Below are positions 8,326-19,000 of a stretch of 64,000 bases of DNA, one piece after another. Both the position numbers and the translations under genes were made by a program. Source of the stretch: Lentisphaerota bacterium (GTDB lineage Bacteria; Verrucomicrobiota; Lentisphaeria; Victivallales; Victivallaceae); contig SUVX01000012.1 in assembly GCA_015061725.1 (NCBI GenBank), positions 1 to 64,000 of the forward strand, read 5' to 3'. Within the stretch, counting starts at the first letter, position 1, and every line of letters begins with the position of its first letter. Under the pieces are notes generated by a model. The model made no database searches, was not told where the DNA came from, and saw only the letters and a program-made list of their open reading frames with translations.

Positions 8326-9216
8326 TCATTTCGCGGCAGCTTCACGGTAGAATGCTCTTTGGAAGTTTTTGCCGTTTTTACTGAGTTCCTGTTTTTCAAG
8401 AGCGTGGGACAATTTTGAAAATTTAAGTTTTTCAAGGAGCATGATTGTCCGGTACAGTTTTTTTCCGTCCGGCTGCCTGCGGTATTTTTTGATGGCAGCG
8501 GCAGCACGGCTGAGCCGTTCCCGGGTGTTTCTTGAAATGATTTGCGAATAGACTGGAATTGAAACGCCGGGGACAAATATTTGGAATTCCCGTTCCTGCG
8601 TCTTGAGCGCAAGACTGTTGCCGTAAGAAGATAAAAGTTCAAATACGGCAAAGCCGTCACTGTCGGTTGTTATTGTCCGGACGGAGCGCCCCATTCTGAT
8701 ATTCAGCTGAGTGTTGCGCACAGGATGAGTTGTATTTTCAATGCGGGTGTCAATCAGGGTTTTGCGGCTGTGCAGCACTTCATCTTCAAAACGGTCCGGG
8801 TTTTCAATATTCAGTCCGGGATTCAAGGCTGAAAGGCTGAGATTGTCCACGGCTGTACACCAGTTGAACGGATACATTCCCAGAGTAACGATGTTAACGG
8901 CGTGACCGGCAACACCGAAGGGGAAGAGGAGCAATCCCAACGGAACTTCGTAATACTCTCTCCAGCCGGTCCAGGGTGTGTATCGGGAAAGCGTTTTGAG
9001 AACCTGATATTCTTTAACTTCAGATTCCCTGTTTACCGTGAGTTTGAAACGGAAAATACAGTTGTTTTCATCTGCTTCAATGACGTGAAGAGAGGGACGG
9101 TTTCTCAGAACTTTACGTTCATAGTCCGTGACATTGATATCCATTTCTCTCATGTGATTCCGGCAGCCGCAGACAGAAAGCAGAAAGAGGATACCCAAAA
9201 ATACGCAATATTTCAT
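8326..9216 (-). CDS. Predicted lipoprotein of unknown function
   Basis: A 296-residue protein with a lipoprotein signal (LLSVCGC, Cys at about 19). A short hydrophobic stretch near 95-115 (VPLGLLLFPFGVAGHAVNIV) could associate with membrane. No family recognised. The middle part (about 165-220) reads like a beta-sandwich with TTDSDGFAVFEL, reminiscent of carboxypeptidase-regulatory folds, and the C-terminus is basic and helical. It is convergent with the AraC gene (14-base gap). An independent envelope gene is most likely. Confidence 0.7.
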   Translation of the reverse strand: MKYCVFLGILFLLSVCGCRNHMREMDINVTDYERKVLRNRPSLHVIEADENNCIFRFKLTVNRESEVKEYQVLKTLSRYTPWTGWREYYEVPLGLLLFPFGVAGHAVNIVTLGMYPFNWCTAVDNLSLSALNPGLNIENPDRFEDEVLHSRKTLIDTRIENTTHPVRNTQLNIRMGRSVRTITTDSDGFAVFELLSSYGNSLALKTQEREFQIFVPGVSIPVYSQIISRNTRERLSRAAAAIKKYRRQPDGKKLYRTIMLLEKLKFSKLSHALEKQELSKNGKNFQRAFYREAAAK

Positions 9217-9277
9217 TTGCCGCCGTCTCCGGATTTTGAATGAGGAAAAACACCGTTAAGCAGAATTACAAAAAAAA

Positions 9278-9354
9278 TGGTGGATCCAGACGGACTTGAA
9301 CCGCCGACCCGGAGATTATGAGTCACCTGCTCTAACCGACTGAGCTATGGATCC
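9278..9354 (-). tRNA. tRNA with CAU anticodon (Met elongator or Ile2)
   Basis: The minus strand folds into a full cloverleaf: acceptor GGATCCA/TGGATCC, D-stem GCTC/GAGC, anticodon loop CTCATAA with CAT at 9320-9318, T-stem GGCGG/CCGTC with loop TTCAAGT, A73 and an encoded CCA (9280-9278). The anticodon stem GGTGA/TCTCC has a central U-U mismatch. The body (GAGCAGGTGACTCATAATC) resembles bacterial tRNA-Ile2, whose CAU is modified by TilS, at least as much as elongator Met, so the amino acid is left open. A T-tract follows the CCA on the minus strand. Confidence 0.9.
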
Positions 9355-9438
9355 ACTTTGTTTTTATACTATACCCCTGATTGAAGTTATCTTCAAGTGT
9401 ATTTTTGTATTTTTTTTGTTTTTTTCTGTTCTAAGGCA

Positions 9439-9466
9439 TTGTATTTCCCTGCCGATTGTGTATATT
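9439..9466 (+). promoter_or_regulatory. Predicted promoter of the homocysteine methyltransferase/MTHFR gene
   Basis: TTGTAT (9439-9444) and TATATT (9461-9466) are 16 bases apart, 38 bases before the ATG at 9504. No SAM or cobalamin riboswitch-like fold was noticed in this short leader. Confidence 0.45.
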
Positions 9467-9503
9467 ATTCCGTGATTAAATAAAAATAATACGGTGAAAG
9501 ATT

Positions 9504-11330
9504 ATGAAAAATCCATTGCAGGAACTTCTTTCAAAGGGGCTTGTCATCTTTGATGGTGCCATCGGAACAGAAATTTACAGGCGCAATTTCTTTGTCAATG
9601 CTTCTTATGAACAGCTGAATATCACACGTCCTGATGTCATTTCAGACATTCACAAAAAATATATTGAATCCGGCGCGGAGGTCATCACGACCAACACTTT
9701 CAATGCCAATGCGCGGCGTCTGGGCAAGTTCGGCATTGCCGATCAGACGGTTGCCATCAATGCTGCCGGTGTTGCCGTTGCCCGTGAAGCCGCTGACGGC
9801 AAGGCCCTGATTGCCGGAAGTGCCGGTCCCGTGGGTGAACCCGAATCCCCCGCTGATACCAGAACGCGGACAGAATTGCTCAAACAGCAGATTTCAGGTT
9901 TGACGGATAGTGACTTCATCCTTTTTGAATCCATCAGAACGGTTCTGGATCTTGAAGCGGCGGCGGAGGCGATCTCTTTCTATGCGCCCAAGCCTTATGT
10001 TTTGAGTTTTGCCGCCGATCTTCACGCTTCAGCCAACGGCTGCGATGGCGGCCTTGAAGCCTGTCTGCCGCTGCTGGAAAAAATCATTGACGGAGATTAT
10101 CCGCCGACAGCAATCGGACTCAACTGCGGAAACGGTCCTGAAGCAACGCTGGCTGAACTGGAATTTCTTGCTCAAAAGATCAAACTGCCCATCATCGTCC
10201 AGCCCAATGCCGGAGCGCCGCGCAATGTTGACGGGCGTATGCTTTATATGACAAGTGATGAATATTTCAGCACCTACGCCCGGCGTTACGTTCAACTGGG
10301 CGCTGCTGCCATCGGCGGCTGCTGCGGTATCACGCCGGAGCATATCCGTGAACTGGTCAGAAGCGTAAAACCTCTTGCCGATGCTGAAAAGAGACAGGCT
10401 GTTACCGTTGTTACAGAAGAAGAGGAATTGCTTCCTCTGATCGACCTTGAAAAAAGATCGAAACTGGGGGCAAAACTTGCGGCGAAAAAATTTATCACCA
10501 CCGTTGAAATCACGCCGCCGCGGGGCTTTGATCTTGCTAAAACCATTGCCGGCGCAAGACTTTGTGCTGAAGCGGGCGTCGATGCCGTCAATCTGCCCGA
10601 CGGTCCGCGTGCCAGCGCCCGCATTACGCCGCTGGTTGCGGCACTTTTCATTGAACGTGAGGCGGGCATTGAGACCATTCCCCACTGTTGCTGCCGCGAT
10701 AAAAGTCTGATCGGACTTCAGGCTGAACTCCTGGGATATGCCGGTGCGGGAATCCGCAATCTGCTTTTTATTACGGGTGATCCGCCGAAACTCGGCAATT
10801 ATCCCGCCAGTACCGGGGTATTTGATATTGACTCCGTGGGGTTGACTCAGATGCAGTACAACATGAACCGGGGATTTGATATCGGACACGAAAAACTCAA
10901 CGCTCAGACCGGTGTGGTCATCGGTGTCGGAGCTGACCCCAATGCGGTGGATTTTGCCCGTGAGTGTGACAGAGTCCGTGCCAAAGTTGCAGCGGGAGCT
11001 GATTTTCTCATCACGCAGCCGGTGTTTGATCCTGAAGTGCTTTTCCGTTTCATGGATGCCATTGCTGATACAAATATTCCCGTTATTGCAGGTGTCTGGC
11101 CTCTGACCAGTTACCGGAACGCCCAGTTTATGCATGATGAAGTGCCGGGCGTGACTGTGCCTGACGCTATTATGAAGCGCATGGCGGCGGCACCTGACCG
11201 TGATGCTCAGAGGGCGGAGGGTATTGCCATTGCAAGAGAATCTCTTGCGGCAATCAGAGACCGCGTTGCGGGTGTTCAGGTGAGTGCGCCTTTCGGCAAC
11301 GTGAATCTTGCGCTTGAAGTTATCCGCTGA
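9504..11330 (+). CDS. Bifunctional homocysteine S-methyltransferase / methylenetetrahydrofolate reductase
   Basis: A 608-residue two-domain enzyme. Residues 1 to about 290 form the homocysteine-binding barrel: FDGAIGTEI at the N-terminus, then the zinc cysteines in GLNCGNG (about 210) and GGCCG (about 271-275). Residues 320-605 are the flavin MTHFR barrel (VEITPPRGFD, LFITGDPPK, FLITQPVFD, PVIAGVWPL). It would reduce 5,10-methylene-THF and methylate homocysteine for methionine/SAM supply, in the same architecture as Bacillus YitJ. GGTGAAAG precedes the ATG. Its 3' end overlaps the convergent AraC gene by 11 bases. Confidence 0.93.
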   Translation: MKNPLQELLSKGLVIFDGAIGTEIYRRNFFVNASYEQLNITRPDVISDIHKKYIESGAEVITTNTFNANARRLGKFGIADQTVAINAAGVAVAREAADGKALIAGSAGPVGEPESPADTRTRTELLKQQISGLTDSDFILFESIRTVLDLEAAAEAISFYAPKPYVLSFAADLHASANGCDGGLEACLPLLEKIIDGDYPPTAIGLNCGNGPEATLAELEFLAQKIKLPIIVQPNAGAPRNVDGRMLYMTSDEYFSTYARRYVQLGAAAIGGCCGITPEHIRELVRSVKPLADAEKRQAVTVVTEEEELLPLIDLEKRSKLGAKLAAKKFITTVEITPPRGFDLAKTIAGARLCAEAGVDAVNLPDGPRASARITPLVAALFIEREAGIETIPHCCCRDKSLIGLQAELLGYAGAGIRNLLFITGDPPKLGNYPASTGVFDIDSVGLTQMQYNMNRGFDIGHEKLNAQTGVVIGVGADPNAVDFARECDRVRAKVAAGADFLITQPVFDPEVLFRFMDAIADTNIPVIAGVWPLTSYRNAQFMHDEVPGVTVPDAIMKRMAAAPDRDAQRAEGIAIARESLAAIRDRVAGVQVSAPFGNVNLALEVIR

Positions 11331-12204
11331 CCGGCGTGCGGCTTTTGCGGTAACTTCTCGGAGACTGTCTGTGACGGTGGGTGAAACATTTTGAAAAATG
11401 GCTGCTGTCGCAGAAACCGCACATGATGGCGATTTCGCTGATGGAGTAATCTGTTGAATAAAGCATTTTTGCGGCGTGCTGCAAACGCAGATTCTGCAGA
11501 TATTCCATGGGGGGAATACCGCCTGTTGCTTTTTTGAACTGCCGCAGAAATGTGCGTTTTGAGGTGTAAGCTGCTGTTGCAAGTTCATCGACTGTGATTT
11601 GACGGTTGAAGTTTTTGTGCATCAATTCAAAAACGGCACCCAGTCCCGGAAAATTCCATTTTGAGATGACTTTTTCGTTTTTCTTCTCTGCCAGAAAAGC
11701 GATGATCTCTATAAAGATCCCCTGGGCTTTAAAGCAGTTGCCGTGTCCGGGATTACGGAGAAGATTTCTTAATTGAAGCAGTTTCTTTGCCGTGATTTCA
11801 ACCTCTGTTCCGGTCAGATGCAGCAGCGGATTGGTAAACAGTTCTGTTTCCAAACGTCTGCCGCCGGAGGGGAAAAACAATTCAAAAAGCGGCAATTCAT
11901 AGGCATCCAGCAGCGGAAAATAAAGTTTTTGCTCCTCATAAGTTAAATTGACAAGTTCCAGCGTTCCGGTCTGATCGTAACCGTGAGCCAACCCCGGAGG
12001 CACAATCAGAAGATCACCCGCCTTTATTTTACACCTGACATTTTCCAGTTCGTACAGACCTTCTCCTGAAAGTATCAGCACGATTTCTGTAAAGTTGTGA
12101 TCGTGAATGTGGTTTTCCGGATGTCTGCCTTTGCTTACAAATTCAATATAAACGGGCAGTTCTGCCGGAACCGTATAGTTTGTGAATTTTGCATGATAAC
12201 GCAT
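11320..12204 (-). CDS. AraC-family transcriptional regulator with cupin sensor
   Basis: A 294-residue protein. The N-terminal cupin includes HIHDHNFTEIVLILSGEG (about 32-50) and IKAGDLLIVPPGLAHGYD. The C-terminal double HTH contains LATAAYTSKRTFLRQFKK and ISEIAIMCGFCDSSHFSKCF. It is divergent from the DUF4838 gene at 12338, which it probably controls. The start ATG is preceded by GAGGAAAAA. The stop-codon region overlaps the convergent MTHFR gene. Confidence 0.9.
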   Translation of the reverse strand: MRYHAKFTNYTVPAELPVYIEFVSKGRHPENHIHDHNFTEIVLILSGEGLYELENVRCKIKAGDLLIVPPGLAHGYDQTGTLELVNLTYEEQKLYFPLLDAYELPLFELFFPSGGRRLETELFTNPLLHLTGTEVEITAKKLLQLRNLLRNPGHGNCFKAQGIFIEIIAFLAEKKNEKVISKWNFPGLGAVFELMHKNFNRQITVDELATAAYTSKRTFLRQFKKATGGIPPMEYLQNLRLQHAAKMLYSTDYSISEIAIMCGFCDSSHFSKCFTHRHRQSPRSYRKSRTPVSG

Positions 12205-12337
12205 GAAAATTTTTCCTCATTGCATTTTGGCGTAAATATACAACTTATTGTCGCTGTTGTCAATGTTTTTTTAATAAAAAACGCTATATTTATCTTAGAA
12301 CCGAATATTTTTATCAACACAGTGATAAGGGGTTGAA

Positions 12338-15229
12338 ATGAAAAAACGATTGTTGAGTTTTGTATTGTTTGGGGTTTGCAGTGCGCTTTTCGGGGCGGAT
12401 GTTCTCTTCAGGGACTTTACACCTGAGATTGCCAAAGTTAAAGAAAACCGCAAATCCAAAGATGTGTTTGTAAAAAAATCCCCGGCTTTGCTGCTTGACA
12501 GCAGATATCCCTCAACGGGCAACCATGTCGGACAGGTTTTTTATTTTACAAAAAAGGAGCGCGATGCCCTCAAAGGCAAAACCGTTAAATTGAAATTCAA
12601 AGCCAAACGTCTTTCCGGCAGCCATTCTCTGCTGGCGGGATTCCGTCTTCTTGAACGTCAAACATGGCGTGCGCTGGGACACCGTTACGATAAAGTTGCT
12701 TTGCCGCGCAAAAATGTCTGGTACGATTGCGAAGTGCCATATTTTATTCCGGACTTACCTACGATGGGCAGCAATAACATCAACTTTCAGCTCGGAGCAG
12801 GCGGCAGAGAAAACAGCGCCATCGTCATTGATGATATCAAAGTTTATACGACAACGGATAAGGATAAGTTCACATTTGAAGAGTGCGCCTCTTTAGGACG
12901 CGCCCAGAGATTGAACAAAACCCCTCTGTTCCTTGTGAAGGATGGAAAACCTCTGTTCACGATTGTTGTTCCTGCCAAAGCCAACGATATTGCGGTGATC
13001 GCAGCTCAGGAACTGCGTCATCACTTCTTCCTTGCCACCGGAAAAAAAGTGCCGATCGTCAATGATAAGCCGGTGAAAACCCCTGCCATCCATGTCGGAG
13101 ATACGGCTCTTGCGCGGCGTTACGGTGTTGCGCCCGCCATGCTGCCCAAAGAACACTATGTGATGGCGCGCGTCGGTAAAGATATCATCCTTTCCGGCGG
13201 AGATGGTGAAAATGTCAAAAAGAGCAATTATCTTTCTCTTGCCGGTATTCCGTTGGGAACACTCAACGCGGTTTACGGTTTTCTTGAACAGTATTTGGGT
13301 GTCCGCTGGTACTGGCCCGGCGATAAAGGTATGGTCATCCCGCCCTGCAAGGATATTGTCATCAACCGTCTGTATCAGAACGGACAGCCTTATTTTTCGA
13401 CCCGCACACTTTATACCAGTACCTTCCCCCGCACTGACGAAATCAACGGTGTGGAGCAGGCTGTCTGGAAACGCCGTCTGCGGCTGGGCGGAAAGGTTCT
13501 TTCGCCCATCGCCAACCACGGATTTTACTGGCTGTACGAAAAGTATGCTGATAAACCTGAACTTTTTGCATTGCAGAAAGACGGCAAACGCCGTGTCAGT
13601 CAGGATATGGGGGTGCATGTCTGCTTCTCAAATCCCGAACTCCTGAAAATCACGGTAAAAGAGGCTCTGGAATATTTCCGCAAAAATCCGCAGCAGAGTT
13701 TCTTCCGCGTCATGCCGGGCGACGTTTTCCCCGGATGCATCTGCAATTGTGCCAACTGTCAGAAACTTTACAAGCCTGAAAGGGGAGAATTGGGTTCCGG
13801 TTCAGATATGGTCTGGGGATTTGTCAATGAAGTTGCCAAACAGGTTTCTGCAAAACTTCCCGGCAAATACATCAACTGCTGTGCCTATGAAAGTTACAAG
13901 CTGCCGCCCTCGTTTCCGCTTTCAGGGAATGTTTCTGTGACTCTCTGTCACGGCTGGGTCCCCCGGGCGGGATTGGATGAAAAGGAGTCCCTCAAAAAGG
14001 TTCTCGACCTCTGGGAACCCACCGGGGCAAGACTTTATGTCTGGGAATACTGGCTGGTCCGCAATGACCGCAGTTCCTGGGGCGCACCGGTGATTTTCAG
14101 CCGCCACCTTGAAGAGATGAGTGCCATGAAGCGCAGCAGGATCGCCGGAGGCGTTATTGAGCTTTCCGGACGTGCCGCCGACGGTACCGCGGCAAAAGGC
14201 TGGGGACAGTGGGAATACGATATGCCTGCATTTTATTTCTCCGCCCGTCTGATGTGGAATACGCCCTTTGATATGGAAGAGGAACTTGAACGTTTCTACA
14301 ACGGATTTTTCGGTCCTGCTGCTGAAGAAATGAGAAAATTCCATGAAAACTTTGAGGACGCCTGGGATAAATCTTTTGTAAAAGACAAAGACGGCGGGCG
14401 TTTCTGGGATCACAGGGTCTGCTGGCAGCATGTGTATAATCCCCGTTTTGTCAAACAGCAGATGGATCTTCTGCGTCAGGCGGTCAAAAAGGCGGGCAAA
14501 CAGCAGCCTTATGCCTGGCGTCTGGGCAGAATGTTGAAAGTTTATTCCGGCTTTGAAAACAACAGCCGCAAATTCAGTCAGAAAGTCAAACTCAATCCGT
14601 CTGTTCTGAATGTCCGTAAAACGGCAAAAGTGCCGGTGATCGACGGAAAAATCAATGCAAAAGAGTGGCAGAACAGCGTTGTTGCCGGAAACTTTCTTGA
14701 CAGTTTTGCCGTCTATGCCGCACTTTCAAAAACGGAGGTGCGCGTTATGCACGATAATAAATTCCTCTATCTGGGAATCAAGGCTTATCCCGACAAGGGC
14801 AGTGAAGTGCTTTTCCCGAATGACAAATGGGGCAAACGTGACCCTGCTTTGTGGTTCTGCGACAGTGTGGAGTGCTTCATAGCCTCCGATTCCGGAGAAT
14901 ATTATCAATATATTTTCGGCACCGGTGACAGACTGTTTGACGGTCATAAGAAAAAAGGCGGTAAACTGGATTCAAGTTGGACATCAAAAGCTGTTGTCAA
15001 AACAAACCGTTCCGGCAATGATTGGACATGTGAGGTGAAAATTCCGCTTTCCGAGCTGAAGTTTTCTCCTGCCATGAAACGGGGAACTTTCAAAATCAAC
15101 TTTTCGCGCAACCATTACCGCCGCAAGAAAGGAACTGATGGAAAGTTTTTCTGGGAACAGACCGGCTGGCAGCCCACTTACGGCGCGTTTTCAAACACTG
15201 AAAAATTCGGTACTCTGATACTTAAATAA
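12338..15229 (+). CDS. Secreted DUF4838 glycosidase-like protein with CBM9-like C-terminus
   Basis: A 963-residue protein. Signal peptide about 1-20 ([20 protein letters not shown]). A jelly-roll-like segment follows to about 170. A GH67-N-like domain spans about 205-345 ([40 protein letters not shown]). The DUF4838 core (about 400-680) carries the cysteine-rich [12 protein letters not shown] motif at about 465-480. The C-terminal 200 residues, from [14 protein letters not shown], resemble carbohydrate-binding family 9. It likely acts on an extracellular uronate-rich or complex glycan. AAGGGG lies just upstream of the start. A pseudopilin follows 38 bases downstream. Confidence 0.82.
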   Translation: MKKRLLSFVLFGVCSALFGADVLFRDFTPEIAKVKENRKSKDVFVKKSPALLLDSRYPSTGNHVGQVFYFTKKERDALKGKTVKLKFKAKRLSGSHSLLAGFRLLERQTWRALGHRYDKVALPRKNVWYDCEVPYFIPDLPTMGSNNINFQLGAGGRENSAIVIDDIKVYTTTDKDKFTFEECASLGRAQRLNKTPLFLVKDGKPLFTIVVPAKANDIAVIAAQELRHHFFLATGKKVPIVNDKPVKTPAIHVGDTALARRYGVAPAMLPKEHYVMARVGKDIILSGGDGENVKKSNYLSLAGIPLGTLNAVYGFLEQYLGVRWYWPGDKGMVIPPCKDIVINRLYQNGQPYFSTRTLYTSTFPRTDEINGVEQAVWKRRLRLGGKVLSPIANHGFYWLYEKYADKPELFALQKDGKRRVSQDMGVHVCFSNPELLKITVKEALEYFRKNPQQSFFRVMPGDVFPGCICNCANCQKLYKPERGELGSGSDMVWGFVNEVAKQVSAKLPGKYINCCAYESYKLPPSFPLSGNVSVTLCHGWVPRAGLDEKESLKKVLDLWEPTGARLYVWEYWLVRNDRSSWGAPVIFSRHLEEMSAMKRSRIAGGVIELSGRAADGTAAKGWGQWEYDMPAFYFSARLMWNTPFDMEEELERFYNGFFGPAAEEMRKFHENFEDAWDKSFVKDKDGGRFWDHRVCWQHVYNPRFVKQQMDLLRQAVKKAGKQQPYAWRLGRMLKVYSGFENNSRKFSQKVKLNPSVLNVRKTAKVPVIDGKINAKEWQNSVVAGNFLDSFAVYAALSKTEVRVMHDNKFLYLGIKAYPDKGSEVLFPNDKWGKRDPALWFCDSVECFIASDSGEYYQYIFGTGDRLFDGHKKKGGKLDSSWTSKAVVKTNRSGNDWTCEVKIPLSELKFSPAMKRGTFKINFSRNHYRRKKGTDGKFFWEQTGWQPTYGAFSNTEKFGTLILK

Positions 15230-15267
15230 GAAAAGAAACCTTTTTGTCTGAAAGGAGAATATATATT

Positions 15268-16008
15268 ATGAAAATTTCTTCACAGTCTGCAAACAGTTTT
15301 TTTACTCTCATAGAACTGCTCGTTGTGATTGCAATTATTGCAATTCTTGCGGCAATGCTTATGCCTGCTTTGCAGAAAGCGCGTGAAACGGCGCGGCAGG
15401 CAAGTTGTGTCAGCAACTTGAAACAATGGGGGACGATGGAAATTTCTTATGCGTCAGACAACAGCGAATTTTTAGCTAAAACATCAGTGAAAAATGCGAT
15501 GAATATGACAAGTTTCTGGGGGATCGACTCCAGTTCCATCACGAATTCAAGTTATAAGGATTCAACAGATTATCCATTGGGTAAATATATTGCGCTGGGA
15601 TCAGCTTTGAAATTGCGTCTGTGTCCATCCATGACCAGCAGCGGCGGTATCCCGTATCTGGATTACACGCGTCCGGGAACCTACGGAAAAGAGGATAAGC
15701 CGGATTATGCGGTGAAAACGAACCAGTTTAAAGATCACTCAAAACTTGTTATGATCGTTGACGGCAGACGTTACGGTTATCTGGTTTCAGTTCCCGGAGA
15801 GAAGAGTAACGGCAACCCGATGTTTGAATCGCATCCGGCCTGGACACCTGAAACGATGGTTACCAATGGTTTGAGAGCCCGTCACAATGGTAAAGTCAAC
15901 GTTCTTTTCCTTGCCGGAAACGTGGAAACACTTTCTATTGCAGCCCTGAAAGCCGTTAACCGCAAACCCTGGCCGACTACAAGATTCTACCCTTACTACA
16001 AACAGTAA
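15268..16008 (+). CDS. Prepilin-type pseudopilin, H-X9-DG-like
   Basis: A protein of 246 residues with an ordinary leader ([11 protein letters not shown]) before FTLIELLVV and the long N-terminal hydrophobic helix. The C-terminal motif is [15 protein letters not shown], so H-X9 is followed by AG instead of DG. The ATG at 15268 is chosen over an earlier start at 15244 because GGAG lies 11 bases upstream. It sits directly behind the DUF4838 gene, probably in one transcript. It serves as a useful reference for what these proteins look like without a hairpin element. Confidence 0.9.
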   Translation: MKISSQSANSFFTLIELLVVIAIIAILAAMLMPALQKARETARQASCVSNLKQWGTMEISYASDNSEFLAKTSVKNAMNMTSFWGIDSSSITNSSYKDSTDYPLGKYIALGSALKLRLCPSMTSSGGIPYLDYTRPGTYGKEDKPDYAVKTNQFKDHSKLVMIVDGRRYGYLVSVPGEKSNGNPMFESHPAWTPETMVTNGLRARHNGKVNVLFLAGNVETLSIAALKAVNRKPWPTTRFYPYYKQ

Positions 16009-16041
16009 GAAGCAACACTGGAAAATCAATTTTCTCCGGCA

Positions 16042-19000
16042 TCAGCGGAGAAAATTGATGAGCCGGAAACCACGGGGCGGCATGACGACGTTCAGTTGAG
16101 GCGTCAGGGAATATTTTGTTTCAGGTTCCCAGATATCACAGCCGGTCAATCCCTTTCTGACGCCCAGTTTTTTCAGATCCAAAGTCACTTTGACGGTCTG
16201 TTCTCTGTCGGTATCATTCAGAACGGCCAGCATCAGTTTGCCGCTGTTGGTATAAGCAGAGGCAACTATTCTGTCTGAAACGGGAGTTGTTTTAACAGCC
16301 GGGATATCAGCATAATAGGGGTGGAAAACTGTTTTTTCATTCCAGCCGAGATCATCCTGCGCTTTCCACCAGATAAAACTCCAGGGCGTGCGTTCCATCA
16401 AATCAACATCATGGACCGCTGCCAGACCGATATAATGTAAAATAGCTTTTTTCCAAATCGGTTTCCGGGGATCCCAGGAACGGTATTTGGCAGGATAATT
16501 CAGTTGCAGTCCGCGGGAAAGCTGCGGGATCAGAACTGTTTTGGCACTCCAGATATAGGGCGAAAATGTTGCATTGAATGCCGCAGGCGACAGAATATCA
16601 TAATAGCCGTTGTTGGCAGCAACTGCATTTTCCTGTCCTTCGCCACCGTACATGCCGTCTGTAAAACTCTGGAACGGCATGAATTTGGGCCATTCAGCAT
16701 GATAGGTCACCAGTGATTCCGGACTGACTCGTTTGATCATCCGCCAGACATTCAATGCTTTTTCTCTGAAAACATCGATCAGGATATGAGTTCTTTCTTT
16801 GCCTGTGGAGTCACGCCACAGGGAGCATCCGTGTTTGGTGTTGTAGCAAGATTCTTCCCAGGGCGCATCAAAGTAAAGATTGCGGGTTCCGGGAATAAGC
16901 AGCGGATTGTTTTTCCGGGTCAGAAAATCATGCAGATTGTTCAGTCTGAAGTTCCGGTACCCGGCACTGTTGATACACCCTTCACAATAAGCTCTGGGCT
17001 TGCTTCCTGTCCATGTTCCGTAATTTCTGTTATGTTTGATTTGGCGCCAGTTTTCCTCATACCAGCTCCAGAAAGGCAGAAAAGGACCGGTAAAGTTGTA
17101 TGCTGAATAGAAAAATAATACCGGAAACATCTTGTGTTGAGAATAAAATGTTTCCATGCCCCGGAACGGCGCTTCTTTATTGAGATTATCCGGATGCAGA
17201 TAGTTGAAATGTTTCCACAAATCAAGCAGCTGCCAGTCTTTCTTTTCACGCTGACGCAGCAGTTTGCGATTCAGCGGCTTTACCGGTGTAACCGTCAGAC
17301 CGAAGACAAATTCACGCGCTTCTGAAAACGTCAGCGGCGCAGAAACAAGCAGAAAACGCAAGTTCGCACTGTTTTTATCTCTTTGCATTTCAACATGACG
17401 CATCGTGCGGTAATGCCAGTTTTTCAAATTTTCGGCGGTAAAATTGATGCCGGTATAATAGTTACCGACCCATATTGCCGGAATGGGAGCCAATGCTGCC
17501 GTAAACTTTTTTCCTGCAAGTCCGGCGGTTTTACTGAGCGATTGGCTGTCGCGAACCAGTTTCACCTGTTCGTTTTTAAAGGGGATTTCGTATGCAAGTT
17601 CTCTGATTTTCAACGGTTTGACCGGAATCAGTTTGAGCGTGATACGGGCATAACCGTCAAAGGAAATTTTTATTTTTATTTGCGCTTTGACGGCTCCGTA
17701 ATCCGCTGTTTTTTCAAATTCTGCATTCATAGTATCCGCGTGGATTTTTTTGACAGAAACAGAATGGGGAACAAGTTTTTTACCGTTGATGCTGAGTGTA
17801 TCAGGTGCCGCCAGGAGTTCTTTTCCCTGAGAAATCAGAGAAGAAAAAATCAATCCTTTATCCAGACGCAAAGTTCTGCCCCAGATTTTAACAGAGTTAT
17901 TTTTGGCAGCAACGGGAATCCAGCCACCGGGCGGCAGCTGGTCTTTTTCCGGGTCAATATAAGGCGTGGTCAAGGGATCATTTTCGGGCGGAATACGCAG
18001 CTCCTGATCCCAGATGAATGTTTTTTTACCCTCTTTCGTTGAGTGAGAGATTTTGATCAGGTAGTTCCCGCTTTTAAGTCTGACGGGAAACAGCAGATCA
18101 TAATATGTTTTCCCCAATGGAATTTCCACTTTTTCTGATTGTCTGACTTTACCTTTCAGGTCGCAGAAATCCGCAACAGCATACCCGGAGGTTTTGCCGT
18201 GGAATGCAACGAGCAGCTGACGTTCTTTGATTTTTGTATAGAGGTATTTAACAGCAAGCGGCTGATTTTTGCGAACATTCAGGTCTGTTCTGAAATATTC
18301 TTTTCCACCCTTTTCAAATACCAGCTTCATTTTGAGAAAGTCGGGCATATTTTTCTGATACAGAGAATAGGGTTTGTTCAAGTTCGCATTGAGCCTGCTG
18401 AATCCGTAATTAAAGGTCGTATCCCGGTCGAAAATCATTTTAAATCCGGGCGTCCGGGAGACTTTCAAATCCAGAACATTGCGTTCCAAATCGTAGGGAG
18501 GTGCAAAACTGATTGTCGGCATGGAACGATCCAATTCCAGGCGGAGTCCGCCGCGCAAGTCGGTGTTTCCGGCAATCAGATTAAATTTCCAACCCGTTAT
18601 GCCCGGTTTTAAATTTAACGGCGCAAGAACGATCTTGGCTTTGCCGCTGCTGAGTTTGAAAACATGTTTTTTCCCTTCAGGAGAAGTCAATTCAACATGG
18701 GCTGCCTTGACCGCTTTTTTCAGAGAAACATACAGACAGCGGTCATCAAAAGAAAGCGTATAGGAATTCTGGCATACAGCGTATTCATCTGTTGCCATAT
18801 CGGTGAATCCGGAACCGGTGAAAGAATTTTCCCTGCGCGGAACTGTTACAAGTCCTTTGGGAAGAATATTTTGTTTATCTTTTTGATAGATATTCAGTAC
18901 TTCCTGACGGGTGAGAATACGATTATAAATTTTAAATTCATCGATCAGACTCAGACGTCCTTTGTTTTTCAATTTAAGTGTCCGGGAATTTTCACCGATC

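Noticed and set aside
9278..9354. tRNA as an integration site of a mobile island
   Set aside because: No integrase or repeated tRNA 3' end was seen on either side.
10029..11588. 519-codon minus-strand frame across the homocysteine methyltransferase/MTHFR gene
   Set aside because: Antisense shadow; no family motif, and it overlaps both a clear enzyme and an AraC gene.
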